64,000 nt of DNA from Synechococcus sp. PCC 7336 (lineage in GTDB: Bacteria; Cyanobacteriota; Cyanobacteriia; Thermostichales; PCC-7336): assembly GCF_000332275.1 (NCBI RefSeq), contig NZ_CM001776.1, positions 992,001 to 1,056,000 on the forward strand, read 5' to 3'. Positions 17,944 through 25,889 of this stretch are shown in pieces. The translations under genes were made by a program, and so were the position numbers. Below the pieces are notes generated by a model. That model did no database searches. It was not told the origin of the DNA and saw nothing but the letters and a program-made list of their open reading frames with translations. Each line of letters begins with the position of its first letter. The first letter of the stretch is position 1.

Positions 17944-18032
17944 GGAGAGGTGGCTGAGCGGTTGAAAGCGGCTCCCTGCTAAGGAGTTATGGGGTGTAAG
18001 CTTCATCGAGGGTTCGAATCCCTCCCTCTCCG
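17944..18032 (+). tRNA. tRNA-Ser(GCU)
   Basis: 89 nt. The acceptor arm GGAGAGG pairs with CCTCTCC (18025-18031), followed by G73. The anticodon arm CTCC/GGAG holds loop CTGCTAA with anticodon GCT at 17978-17980. A long variable arm (about GGGGTGTAAGCTTCATC) is as expected for serine tRNAs, and the T loop is GGTTCGAATCC. CCA is not encoded. Confidence 0.97.
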
Positions 18033-18073
18033 TTCTGAACTATTCATCCTGCTCTCGAAAGAGCGATCGCCAT

Positions 18074-18106
18074 AAAAAAATGCCCCAACTGTTTTCAGTT
18101 GGGGCA
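18074..18106 (-). terminator. Intrinsic terminator
   Basis: A 10-bp perfect stem (TGCCCCAACT at 18081-18090, AGTTGGGGCA at 18097-18106) with a 6-base loop is followed on the minus strand by a run of T (A7 at 18074-18080 on the plus strand). It would stop transcription of the small photosystem II-related gene at 18361-18588, whose downstream region also contains MITE-like copy D. Confidence 0.8.
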
Positions 18107-18124
18107 TCGCTGCATTTGACGAAA

Positions 18125-18301
18125 CCTGAGTTCGATGACTCTGCATGGCCCTCACCCCCGGCCCCTCTCCCAAGTTTGGGAGAGGGGAGAAACAGCCTGA
18201 AACCCTCAATCTACCGTTCGGTTCCCCTTCCCCCAGAATTACGGCTGACGCCACGCTTCGCGAGGGGGGGGAAGGGGCTAGGGGATGGGGGCCGAACTGA
18301 C
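18125..18301. mobile_element. MITE-like interspersed element, copy D
   Basis: 177 bp starting CCTGAGTTCGAT and ending CCGAACTGAC. It matches copy C closely, including CTACCGTTCGGTTCCCCTTC, but lacks about 10 bases just before the right end. It lies between an intrinsic terminator and the 3' end of the gene it terminates, so it has inserted into that transcript's 3' untranslated region. Confidence 0.78.
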
Positions 18302-18360
18302 GTTGACGAATGTGAAGGCTGTTGTTGTACTTCCGAGCCAGTGGAGAGAGGTTATCTGGT

Positions 18361-18588
18361 CTAGTCAACCAAGATTTCGTTCAGAGCCGCTTGGACGTAG
18401 GGGGTAGAGGCGCGATCTTCGTAGTTGACCCGAACGCCGGTCAAGGATTCGGCCAAGCGGTGGAACTCTTCAGATTTCCAGTTGCGCCAGTGGATGGGTT
18501 TGGTTTGCTCGCCACGGAAGTAAGCTTGCGTACCGAGGGTGATTGCCGCGACAAAACCGGCGAGAAACAGCAATGCAATAACTACCAT
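18361..18588 (-). CDS. Small membrane protein resembling photosystem II protein Psb35-related
   Basis: 75 residues behind a strong AAGGAG ribosome binding site. One membrane helix (about residues 2-20, VVIALLFLAGFVAAITLG) is followed by TQAYFRGEQTKPIHWRNW, a segment I associate with the cyanobacterial Psb35-related family. The remaining soluble part is SEEFHRLAESLTGVRVNYEDR and a short tail. Psb35-type proteins attach to CP47 during photosystem II assembly in thylakoids. The assignment rests on recall of this motif, so it should be taken as likely rather than certain. A terminator lies 255 bases downstream. Confidence 0.6.
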   Translation of the reverse strand: MVVIALLFLAGFVAAITLGTQAYFRGEQTKPIHWRNWKSEEFHRLAESLTGVRVNYEDRASTPYVQAALNEILVD

Positions 18589-18777
18589 GTGGGCTCCTTG
18601 AGGAGAATCTCTTTCTTTGTAAATAAATGTAACATACTCTTGTTAAGATTTGCAAATGCTGTTTATGCCGATCTGCTGGCTTGCCTTTAAACTCCTCTGA
18701 GTGGCGATCGCTTTCTCGCTGACGGGGGGCGGTGTAGGATTGAATGGCGGTGGCGAGGGTTTGCTAGACTCAGCAGC

Positions 18778-18851
18778 CGGGATGTAGCGCAGCTTGGTAG
18801 CGCACCTCGTTCGGGACGAGGGGGTCGCAGGTTCGAATCCTGTCATCCCGA
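18778..18851 (+). tRNA. tRNA-Pro(CGG)
   Basis: 74 nt. Acceptor CGGGATG pairs with CATCCCG (18844-18850), followed by A73. The anticodon stem CCTCG/CGAGG encloses loop TTCGGGA with anticodon CGG at 18812-18814. The T arm contains GGTTCGAATCC, and the D arm AGCGCAGCTTGGTAGCGC. CCA is not encoded. It borders the accessory patch that follows. Confidence 0.97.
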
Positions 18852-18874
18852 TACCTACGATATAAAGCTTTCAG

Positions 18875-19189
18875 TTGAAGCAATGGGCAAGCGAAGCGGC
18901 GATCGCCAAAGAGTCAGAGTTGCAACCGTTGTTGGATGAGTTGGAAGGGGCTTTCCCTATCCGGGCCAAAATTGCCCGTTCGGTGCTCCACTGCCACGCT
19001 CACCCTGCGAGCGCTCAACTCGAAGGGGCTGCAGCCCCTACAGGCAATCTGGGAGGCATGGGGACAATGACCATTCGTGAGATTGTCGAGTCGTTATGCG
19101 ATCGCCGTTGGACCTTTGAGCGATCGCTTTTACTGGATACCTACCTTCTCCCCCGCACCCGAGAGCAGGCGATCGCCCCCATCAGCTAA
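18875..19189 (+). CDS. Hypothetical protein or gene fragment beside tRNA-Pro
   Basis: 104 codons open from a TTG at 18875, with no ATG at the 5' end. The N-terminal half is helical (SELQPLLDELEGAFPIRAKIARSV). The C-terminal REIVESLCDRRWTFERSLLLDTYLLP looks like genuine protein sequence. The middle contains a 14-bp palindrome GGGGCTGCAGCCCC (19025-19038), which encodes EGAAAP and looks like an inserted repeat. I do not recognise a family. It may be the end of a gene broken at the tRNA boundary. Confidence 0.35.
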   Translation: MKQWASEAAIAKESELQPLLDELEGAFPIRAKIARSVLHCHAHPASAQLEGAAAPTGNLGGMGTMTIREIVESLCDRRWTFERSLLLDTYLLPRTREQAIAPIS

Positions 19190-19215
19190 GCTCTAAGCAA
19201 CTGAGTACGCCCGAC

Positions 19216-19392
19216 ATGACTCCCGAAATCCGTGAAGAATTAGACGAGATGCGCGAGATGGCGAGGATGGCCCTGCAGGTTGGCTTACAGAACGCTGAAG
19301 CGATCGCCAGTTTGACAGTGGTAGTCGAAGAAATTAAGACAATCACTGAGAGCAATGCTCGTGCGATTCAGGCATTGAGCGATCGCAACTGA
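19216..19392 (+). CDS. Small coiled-coil protein
   Basis: 58 residues from ATG at 19216, all predicted helical with heptad-like hydrophobics (IREELDEMREMARMALQVG, then IASLTVVVEEIKTITESNA). It has no other domain. The gene follows the previous reading frame by 27 bases and overlaps the 3' end of the gene on the opposite strand by 50 bases. It recalls the short coiled-coil proteins at 20283 and 26083 in composition but is not an obvious relative of them. Confidence 0.5.
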   Translation: MTPEIREELDEMREMARMALQVGLQNAEAIASLTVVVEEIKTITESNARAIQALSDRN

Positions 19393-19849
19393 CGGAGTAG
19401 CGATCGCCACCAGCATAATATCTGAAGCCCCAGCCTCTCCAAGCTGTCCTAAAAGCTGGGGGCAGCCATGACAGCACTGGACCAGATTGCCCCCCACCGC
19501 AGCCCATCGCGCCCCACCGCCACAACCGACGGGCGTACAGGGGCACCTCCACACCAAACAGCAGCACTACCCCCACAATGGCGATCGCTAAATAGCAGGC
19601 CGCGAGACCGAAAGTATCGTTGACGCTCTTGGGGGCGTTCACTATTACTGGCCAATCGCAAACAGTGGGCTTGGCATGAATCGGCACTTTTCCCCGACCC
19701 TCCAACAACTCGTCAACATGGGCATCGTTCTCTTGCACCAGGCGATCGTATTCGGCCTGCAGCTCTGCGGTGGAAGCATTGAGCTTAATAGTCGTGCGTC
19801 CCTCATTGCGGGCATCTCTAAGGTGTTGCTGGAGTTCGCGATAAGTCAT
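19343..19849 (-). CDS. Hypothetical single-pass membrane protein, divergent from XRE regulator
   Basis: 168 residues from ATG at 19849. The first 45 residues form a charged helix (MTYRELQQHLRDARNEGRTT, LQAEYDRLVQEN), then a loop, and one membrane helix at about residues 81-101 (FGLAACYLAIAIVGVVLLFG). Beyond residue 110 the translation becomes rich in Gly, Trp and Cys and may be out of the natural frame, so the true C-terminus could be near 19500. Family not recognised. It is transcribed away from the XRE gene at 20000, with palindromic sites between them, so the repressor may control it. Confidence 0.55.
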   Translation of the reverse strand: MTYRELQQHLRDARNEGRTTIKLNASTAELQAEYDRLVQENDAHVDELLEGRGKVPIHAKPTVCDWPVIVNAPKSVNDTFGLAACYLAIAIVGVVLLFGVEVPLYARRLWRWGAMGCGGGQSGPVLSWLPPAFRTAWRGWGFRYYAGGDRYSVSCDRSMPESHEHCSQ

Positions 19850-19912
19850 GGTCCAATCCTTTGTTTTGGTGGAGGCTCTGTAGTGCTCTGCCCCTCGACT
19901 GAAAACATGTTA

Positions 19913-19946
19913 GCGCTAGATTTCTAGCGCCGCTAAATAATTAGCG
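19913..19946. promoter_or_regulatory. Operator-like inverted repeats between divergent genes
   Basis: GCGCTAGA and TCTAGCGC (19913-19920, 19923-19930) form a perfect 8-bp inverted repeat with a 2-base spacer. Immediately after it, CGCTAA and TTAGCG (19931-19936, 19941-19946) form a second inverted repeat with a 4-base spacer. All four half-sites share TAGCG or its complement. A further GACGCTAGG half-site lies at 19971-19979. This clustering beside an XRE gene is typical of autoregulatory operators. Confidence 0.6.
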
Positions 19947-19999
19947 CGAAAATATAAATATTGAGAACTTGACGCTAGGATTGTTGTATGAAGTGATTC

Positions 20000-20224
20000 A
20001 TGGGAGAAATTTACGTATCTAAAGTCGCTGAGTTGCGGGAAGCCCGTGGGCTAACCCAACGCCAGCTAGCTGACCTAGTGGGAGTTGACCCATCGACGAT
20101 CCGTAATTGGGAGCGCGATCGTGGTGGGGTTCAGTCTTTCGTGAAGCTGGCGAAGTTATGTGAGGCGCTTGATTGTGTGCCCCCCGATCTTTTTGAAGAA
20201 GTGGAGGTGGGTGAGGATGATTAA
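20000..20224 (+). CDS. XRE-family transcriptional regulator
   Basis: 74 residues consisting almost entirely of one helix-turn-helix domain: VAELREARGLTQRQLADLVGVDPSTIRNWERDR (about residues 8-40), with the Q-x-x-x-A core and recognition helix STIRNWE of Cro/C1-type regulators. The acidic C-terminus FEEVEVGEDD is short. Proteins of this kind bind DNA as dimers and often repress their own gene. Four similar half-sites lie 55-85 bases upstream. Its last codons overlap a short reading frame that starts at 20217. Confidence 0.88.
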   Translation: MGEIYVSKVAELREARGLTQRQLADLVGVDPSTIRNWERDRGGVQSFVKLAKLCEALDCVPPDLFEEVEVGEDD

Positions 20225-20279
20225 CCCAGAGTGGGAGGCTTGTGTGCGAGCTTACGATATGAGAAGGATGGGGAATTGA
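20217..20279 (+). CDS. Possible 20-residue peptide overlapping the XRE gene end
   Basis: ATG at 20217 overlaps the XRE stop (ATGATTAA) and opens a frame of 20 codons ending RAYDMRRMGN, three bases before the next gene's start. The last residues RAYDMRR recur at the end of the 53-residue frame at 25890-26051, which also precedes a copy of the same coiled-coil gene. This could reflect nothing more than the duplicated DNA. Confidence 0.3.
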   Translation: MINPEWEACVRAYDMRRMGN

Positions 20280-20570
20280 AACATGGCCAACAGCATTGAA
20301 GACCGGGTAACGACATTAGAGCGAAAAGTCTCCGAGATGGAGGGCCGCCAACAGACGCAACTTGACGCGACCGGCATCTTGACCAGTATCCTGACCGAAC
20401 TGAGGGCAGCCAACGAGCAGCGCGATCGCCTACAGGTGCAACTGCAATCGGAGATGGGGGAACTGCGCACCGAGATGCGAGCGGGATTCGACCGCGTTGA
20501 AGCTGTGCTGGGTCGAATGGATGAACGGGTGGCGCGACTGGAGCAGGGCGATTGAAACATTTGAGTTCAG
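20246..20570. repeat. Duplicated cassette, first copy
   Basis: Sequence from GCGAGCTTACGATATGAGAA to the TTTGAGTTCA after the coiled-coil gene is closely matched at 26021-26396. The second copy carries a net 33-bp insertion inside the gene. The copies are 5.8 kb apart in the same orientation, so recombination between them would delete everything in between. Confidence 0.8.
20283..20555 (+). CDS. Coiled-coil protein, first paralogue
   Basis: 90 residues, helical throughout. SIEDRVTTLERKVSEMEGRQ forms the first coiled coil, LTELRAANEQRDRLQVQLQS the second, and MGELRTEMRAGFDRVEAVLG with MDERVARLEQ the third, where 11-residue (hendecad) spacing is visible. A near-identical protein is encoded at 26083-26391. 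The function is unknown; similar short coiled coils act as oligomerisation or tethering modules. It follows the XRE gene closely and is probably in the same transcript. Confidence 0.65.
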   Translation: MANSIEDRVTTLERKVSEMEGRQQTQLDATGILTSILTELRAANEQRDRLQVQLQSEMGELRTEMRAGFDRVEAVLGRMDERVARLEQGD

Positions 20571-20639
20571 TCCACCATTAGTCAAGATTCACGTCAAACA
20601 CTCGATCGATGGCGTGAAAAGAGCGGGCTCGATCCGCAA

Positions 20640-20936
20640 TTGACACAGCAGGATGAATGGCGATCGCTAAACCCCTACAAACGATTTACCAAATGGTTGT
20701 GCCGCACCCGTTGCATCGATACCTACCTTGCCGATGTTGGAACGGTGGAGGGGGCGGTGACTAACATTTTCGACTCACCGACAGAGCGGGACTTTGCCCA
20801 ACTATGGGAGGCGCATTACCCCGAGATTGACTTGCACTTGCACGTCCGGTTCCATCCCACCAGGCGCTGGAGCTTCGACTTTGCTTATGTGCGATCGAGG
20901 ACGCAGTGCGCAGAATGTGGGAACAAGGGTCTTTAG
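20640..20936 (+). pseudogene. Fragment of an endonuclease-like gene
   Basis: 98 codons with only a TTG start. The segment ERDFAQLWEAHYPEIDLHLHVRFHPTRRWSFDFAYV resembles the start of phage- and plasmid-type endonuclease domains, where FDFA is followed by a beta strand carrying VEI-type catalytic residues. Here the sequence changes to RSRTQCAECGNKGL and stops, so the catalytic half is missing. It is best read as a remnant. The next reading frame begins 34 bases later. Confidence 0.45.
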
Positions 20937-20969
20937 GGTAAGCTAAGAATACTTAGCCTTGTCACCCCC

Positions 20970-21122
20970 ATGCATCAGAAAGAAGGCCACGGTAAACCCA
21001 AAATCTATGTCTCCCCTAGAGGCGCTGTCTACGTTCGAGTCAGGGACTTGTTGGGAAGCCAAGCCGCGAGGGAGCAGATTCGACTGACCGAAAAGTTTAT
21101 CAAAGCAGCCAAAAAGGCATAG
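20970..21122 (+). CDS. Hypothetical 50-residue basic protein
   Basis: ATG at 20970. KPKIYVSPRGAVYVRVRDLL looks like two beta strands followed by helix REQIRLTEKFIKAAKKA, with a net positive charge. The family is not recognised. It ends seven bases before the start of the broken membrane-protein gene at 21129, so the two were probably co-transcribed. Confidence 0.45.
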   Translation: MHQKEGHGKPKIYVSPRGAVYVRVRDLLGSQAAREQIRLTEKFIKAAKKA

Positions 21123-21128
21123 TCAGCC

Positions 21129-21543
21129 ATGCCTTACAATCTTCTTCTCCTCCCGCTTTTGGGGGGATTTGTCTTTTTAGCGTACTTCGAGAAAACCTGA
21201 TATCGCTTTGCCCGTTACTCGGGATATCGTTTGCTTCTCAACGCAGCATCGATTGGTGTCCTACTGCTTGCCTGCGCAATTGCTGTCAACACCATCCTCG
21301 ATCTGGCTCTAGGTCGGAGCTGGTTATTTTTGCTTGCGACCTATGCCCCCGTCCTCCGGGCAGTGAGGTTTTTAGATGTGGGGATTCTTTCCCTGCTTCT
21401 GGGTGGGTTAGGATGGCTCCCCCTCAATCTGTTCTTTGAGAAAGAAGTAGAAGCCAAGCTTGCGGCTTTGGCGGGAGGAGATCGTCTAGAGCTTCTGCTA
21501 TACGATGCTGTCATTGAGTCGAAGCAGGTATCCGTAACCCTAA
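21129..21543 (+). pseudogene. Broken membrane-protein gene: in-frame TGA and insertion sequence
   Basis: From ATG at 21129 the frame reads MPYNLLLLPLLGGFVFLAYF and EKT, then TGA at 21198-21200, then continues in the same frame with YRFARYSGYRLLLNAASIGV. Bacterial relatives I know of have a sense codon in this place (K-T-R-Y), so TGA probably arose from CGA. Two hydrophobic segments follow, and the soluble part LFFEKEVEAKLAALAGGDRLELLLYDAV is cut at 21543 by the end of an insertion sequence. The natural C-terminus is not found beyond the element. A truncated protein could still start at 21231. Confidence 0.7.
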
Positions 21544-22916
21544 TTGGACTTTGGACAATAAAGAGTCCGCAGGCCGACCTAGCGTTTGCTCTTCAGCAAA
21601 TGCCCAAAGAGACAGAACCGAAACTATTTAGGCGGCTTTCTTGATTTTTTTGCGTCTAGCCCGACTCCGTTTGATGGTCGGTCGTCGAGGACGAGGGACG
21701 AAAGTTGTGCCTGGACGTCCAGAGGATTTACCTCGGAGTTTGACATCAGCCGCAGGGGTGCCAATCTGCTGAATTATGCGAGTGAAGTCCCGCTGGAACG
21801 CCGATGGGGTGATTTGTCCTTGCTTGAAGGCCGGTCAGTATTGCTGCCACATCCTTGGCAGCAAGTGGGCGAGTCAATGGGCCACCCACAATTGGACATA
21901 GGCTAGCCAGGAGAATTGAACCCAGTTTTCCTCCTGTTGGACGTCCGGTGTTTGGAGTTGGTTCATCAACAGATGTTGCTTGCTAAAGCGAATGCCATGT
22001 TCGAGCTTGAAGCGCTCCCCATAGGATAGATAGGAATCTTGGGGGGAAAGTTGTCGGCGAGCTGGACCAAAAACAATCAACCATTGGGGTTTGAAGAGGC
22101 GCTTTCCGGTGGGATCGCTCAGCTGAACTTGCAATCCAGTCAAAGGGATGACGATGCATCGGCTGCGCCCTCGACCCTCTCATCAGTAGGTTATGCCAGA
22201 GTTTCAAAGTCACGGTTCGAATCTTGCCTTTAGCGGTGGTGATGCTGAATCTCTCTTGCCGCTCTGGGGGATGCCAGGTGGTTTCGTCTTTAAGGGCAAA
22301 CCGCGCTCGCTGGCACAATCCAAGTCAGAGCACCGGCTCGCTTTGATGCGGGGATAGCTGCGAGCAGCGAATAATTGTGCCTCAAGGTAATTGGTTTCTG
22401 TCCGGATACCGTCGTCGTCTGATAGACTGACTCGCGCTCTTTCATCGTGACGGCATGACAACGACTCACTGGTGTCACATCTAGACCGAATAAACAATAG
22501 TTACGGTGTTCGGGGGCAGGCACGACTCCAGCAATTGCCTCAATCCAGGCACTGGGGAGACTATCTTGAGGTCTCTCCGTATCCTTATCCACCTCCACTG
22601 ACGCTGGAGGTGCGTCTCCCACCTGTCCCAATGCACCGATGGCTGCATACAGCGCACTCCCGCCGAAATAATGGGTTGAGACTTAATTCAACCACCGAGT
22701 TGGCACCCTGATTCCCACACAGGGCATCTAACAAATCCATCAGGCTATCTTTCCGGTGCCTCAGGCTCTCGTACACCTGCTTGCGCAATTGCTGGAGCTG
22801 ATTGATACGATCTTGGATATTCATAGGCAATAGGTTGAGCTCTGTCCGATCTGCTCTTTATCGCCTATTGCCTTTTCTGGTAGCTACCGCTCTTTATAGA
22901 GTTGTCCAAAGTCCAA
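21544..22916 (-). mobile_element. Decayed insertion sequence with perfect 15-bp ends, 1373 bp
   Basis: TTGGACTTTGGACAA at 21544-21558 and its exact complement at 22902-22916 are the terminal inverted repeats. The single transposase gene inside, on the minus strand, is broken into several frames. No matching direct repeat is visible at the two flanks (CCCTAA on the left, CGTATG on the right). This suggests that one side was rearranged after insertion. Confidence 0.75.
21628..22824 (-). pseudogene. Frameshifted DDE transposase
   Basis: The remains, in order on the minus strand, are: MNIQDRINQLQQLRKQVYES at about 22824-22590, with ANSVVELSLNPLFRRE; a second frame at about 22631-22290 with HRNYCLFGLDVTPVSR; a third at about 22143-21874 with WLIVFGPARRQLS and YGERFKLEHGIRFSKQHLLM; and a basic tail ending KKIKKAA at 21630. 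These match the order of a DDE transposase type widespread in cyanobacteria (listed as NF041680-like, from memory). At least two frameshifts make it inactive. Confidence 0.7.
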
Positions 22917-23077
22917 CGTATGAAGAGAAGTATGCGATCGCAAAAGAGGTTTTCATGGAGCGGTTCGAGGATTCAGTCCGCAATCCCACGATTCCGACGG
23001 ACCGGCACCCATACACAACCCTCTATTGGGATGGCTCGGACTATAGGTTCAGGCCAATAGAACGAAAGCCTTGGTAA
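22917..23077 (+). pseudogene. C-terminal gene remnant
   Basis: About 53 codons read from the insertion-sequence end to TAA at 23075-23077: TYEEKYAIAKEVFMERFEDS, then RHPYTTLYWDGSDYRFRPIE and RKPW. The sequence has the look of a real globular C-terminus but has lost its start to the insertion sequence. It does not look like the rest of the membrane protein on the other side of the element. Family not recognised. Confidence 0.35.
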
Positions 23078-23519
23078 GAGTATGGTGTTTCCCTCAAGGC
23101 CTGAGGCCCCTAAAACATAGCGGATTGCTCATACTGAGCCCTCCCAAGCCGATCGCCCTCCAACCCGTCCCCAATGCCAGCCTGAAGAGATGGCCATTAG
23201 TCCTGCTGCGAGGGGCTTTAAGAAATGCGATCGCAACCAACGACATTAGTTGTCCGGTATAGAATTCAGTGCAATCAAAGGGTAGAGAGGGTGCGATGAA
23301 AATTTCGGACATCAGCGTAGAAGGATTCCGCGAGCAAGAGACCCGGCTACACGTCCCCCCTTACTTTCGGCGAGGGCATTTAAGGGGGGGCGAGCGAGCA
23401 AGCATTGAGTCGGCGATCAACAATCTGAGGGCGATCTCAGAAAAGACGGATCGCCCCGACTGGACGAATCTGCGTGTGCTCGACTACGGCTGCGGCGTGA
23501 AGTTCACTCAAGCACTCGT

Positions 23520-25324
23520 GGGTCTTGTCCGCTTTTGGTGATCGTTAAATCTGTCCTAAATGAGGCGCTTATTTCGTATAAGAATCAACTGATTAGGATG
23601 AGGCGCTTGGCCAATAGCTCGAGCCCAGCCCTTCCAAACATCTGCCGTTTCAGCATTTTTAGTCGGTTGTTTTGACCCTCCACTGGCCCATTGCTCACCT
23701 CGAGTGTGAGAGCTGCTTTCACCGCATCGTAATCTTCTTGAAGACCCTTGGCAAAACTCCGTAATGCCTTGATTGAGCTGCTCACAGCTGTCTCCAGCCA
23801 ATCGTCGAATTCCCCAGGCAGTCGCTCGCGCACCAGTTTGATGAACCCCTGAGCCAGAGCGATCGCCCCCGATAACTTTGGCTGCTGGCCCAGTTTTTCC
23901 AGCAGGGTTTTCTCCTCAGGCGTAAGGTTTTCAGGCCGTGTCAACAGCAGCCAAGCCGCCCGCTTGGCACTCAAAGGCTCTGACACTGGTGTGGCGGGTG
24001 ATGGCGCTGGTCCCCGACCCGGTAAGTCATTGAGGGATTCTCGGCTGGGCTTGATGGAGGGCAGAGAGCAACGCAACTGCCGAGTGTAACGGGCGACGGT
24101 CATATAGCTGCCCGGGTACCCTTGCTGTTGGATCTCGCCAAACAACTGTTTAGTTTGTTGGCGCCCTTGCTGCCATTGCTCTGACAGGTAAGCCTTGTAT
24201 GGATCCAAACAACTGGGGTTTCTCCGCCGCCCCACAGGATATTGCCATTCCGGAAACGTTGACGCGGCCAGGTAGGTATACACCGTTCGCTCGCCAATGC
24301 CGAGGTGATGGGCAATGTCTTTAATGGCATAGCCTTGCTTGCGTAGAGCATGGGTTTGTTCCCACTTCTCCAGTCGTATGGCCCGATTGACTTCCCTTTG
24401 GGTTCGATATCTATCCGGAGCAGCTTCGGGGGTCGGTGCTTCGGTTGGCTGTTGGGCTTGAATCTGTTGCTGCTCAACCTGTTCGAGCGACTGGGTTTGT
24501 CCCTTAAAGACTTTCTCTAAAGCCTCTTCGAGATTCTGCAACAGATGAAAGCGATCGGCTACCTGGATGGCATCGGGTGCTCCATCGCTCATGCCTCGCC
24601 TGTAGGCTTTGGAGCGATCTCTCGAGAGAATCTTCACGCCAGGATGCTCTTTCAACCAGGCTGCTAAGGTCCCAGCCGCCCGGTCGGGGAGTAGTGCGAT
24701 CGGTTGGTTGGTCTCCAAGTCGACCAAGATCGTTCCGTAATGATGACCCGTGCGAAACGCGAAATCATCCACCCCCAATATCTTTGGCGTGGCCATGACT
24801 GGTAGGGGCAATTTGGAGATGGCTCGCAAGATGGTGTTGCGGCTGTATCCGTATCCGAGCTGATGGCTCAAGCGGGCTGCTGCCGAACCACCGAGGGCTA
24901 AGCCCATCGCTTCCAGTTGAGCCGTGTAGCGAGTCGTGCGTCTGGCCCAAGGCGCGACAACCTCGGGCAGACGCTCCGTAAAGATACGCCGAGGGCAACG
25001 CTCGTTGAGGCAGAAGAACTTACAGACTTGGAGCAATATCGTCAGCGTGAATTGAACTAATGGCAGATCCCTCAACGTTCTCTCATAGTGGCTATGGATG
25101 CGATCGGTGGAGCGATGACACAGCGGGCAACAGGCCACCGTTTGAGTCGAGCAGAGGTTAACAACGAGCTGTTGGTTGGCCGGATCGATACTCCAACTGT
25201 TCAAGCTCACATCCGTTTGGCTGGGCAGGAGATGCTGTAAAAGTTCCACGGGCTTGGCAGAGTGAGGGTTTGCACCTGGTATTCTCCTATACCTTCTCTG
25301 CATCACCAAAAGCGGACAAGACCC
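23520..25324 (-). mobile_element. Intact ISL3-family insertion sequence, 1805 bp
   Basis: The ends are perfect inverted repeats of at least 23 bp: GGGTCTTGTCCGCTTTTGGT at 23520-23539 (plus GAT) and its complement ending at 25324. The direct repeat GCACTCGT at 23512-23519 and 25325-25332 is the 8-bp duplication usual for ISL3. The transposase gene inside is open from end to end. The state of ends and gene points to a recent, possibly still active, insertion. Confidence 0.95.
23585..25303 (-). CDS. ISL3-family transposase
   Basis: 572 residues from ATG at 25303 (TTG at 25309 is possible). The N-terminal zinc finger is visible as CCPLCHRSTDRIHSHYERTL and CLNERCPRRIF. The DDE core has KILGVDDFAFRTGHHYGTIL (first Asp, about residue 190), ILSRDRSKAYRRG (second Asp, about 240) and GPVEGQNNRLKMLKRQMFGR near the C-terminus with the catalytic Glu. 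A linker with Q-rich stretches (EQVEQQQIQAQQPTE) and a helix-turn-helix-like IKDIAHHLGIGERTVYTYL lies between. It moves the surrounding element. Confidence 0.93.
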   Translation of the reverse strand: MQRRYRRIPGANPHSAKPVELLQHLLPSQTDVSLNSWSIDPANQQLVVNLCSTQTVACCPLCHRSTDRIHSHYERTLRDLPLVQFTLTILLQVCKFFCLNERCPRRIFTERLPEVVAPWARRTTRYTAQLEAMGLALGGSAAARLSHQLGYGYSRNTILRAISKLPLPVMATPKILGVDDFAFRTGHHYGTILVDLETNQPIALLPDRAAGTLAAWLKEHPGVKILSRDRSKAYRRGMSDGAPDAIQVADRFHLLQNLEEALEKVFKGQTQSLEQVEQQQIQAQQPTEAPTPEAAPDRYRTQREVNRAIRLEKWEQTHALRKQGYAIKDIAHHLGIGERTVYTYLAASTFPEWQYPVGRRRNPSCLDPYKAYLSEQWQQGRQQTKQLFGEIQQQGYPGSYMTVARYTRQLRCSLPSIKPSRESLNDLPGRGPAPSPATPVSEPLSAKRAAWLLLTRPENLTPEEKTLLEKLGQQPKLSGAIALAQGFIKLVRERLPGEFDDWLETAVSSSIKALRSFAKGLQEDYDAVKAALTLEVSNGPVEGQNNRLKMLKRQMFGRAGLELLAKRLILIS

Positions 25325-25889
25325 GCACTCGTGCAGTTCGATGTTGCAGTGAAAGCATATGTGGGTATGGACATCCCCCCGAAGACAATCCAGTACCTCA
25401 ACGACAATGTCTCGCGGCCCGAGTTCAAATACTTCGCCGTCCCTTTCGCCAATGCCATGTACAACCCCACTGGCGTACCACTGACTGCTGATGCGACGCT
25501 ACCTGGTGGCGACGAACCCTACGATCTAATTGTCATGCAGTCGGTCTTCACACACTTCAACCCACAGGATTTTGTTGCCCTGCTGCATGTGCTGAGGCGA
25601 CACTCTGCCAGCGATGCTCGTCTATTTTTCACCTGCTTCATCGACAACGACATGGAGTCCGACTTTCTCGATTCTGTGCCTGATAAGCCCCTACTCATGG
25701 CTTATTACAAAGAGAGCTTCATTCGCAGAATGCTCGGATGCGCCGGGTGGACGCCACTGGCGCTCTACGCCCCCAGCAATCAAATGCAGCACCAATTTGC
25801 CTGCACGCCACTGCCAGACATCGAGCACGCGGTGCAGTATTTCGGGCCATGTGATTTCGGGCAATGGGAATCTGGGCGACGTGAGCGGT

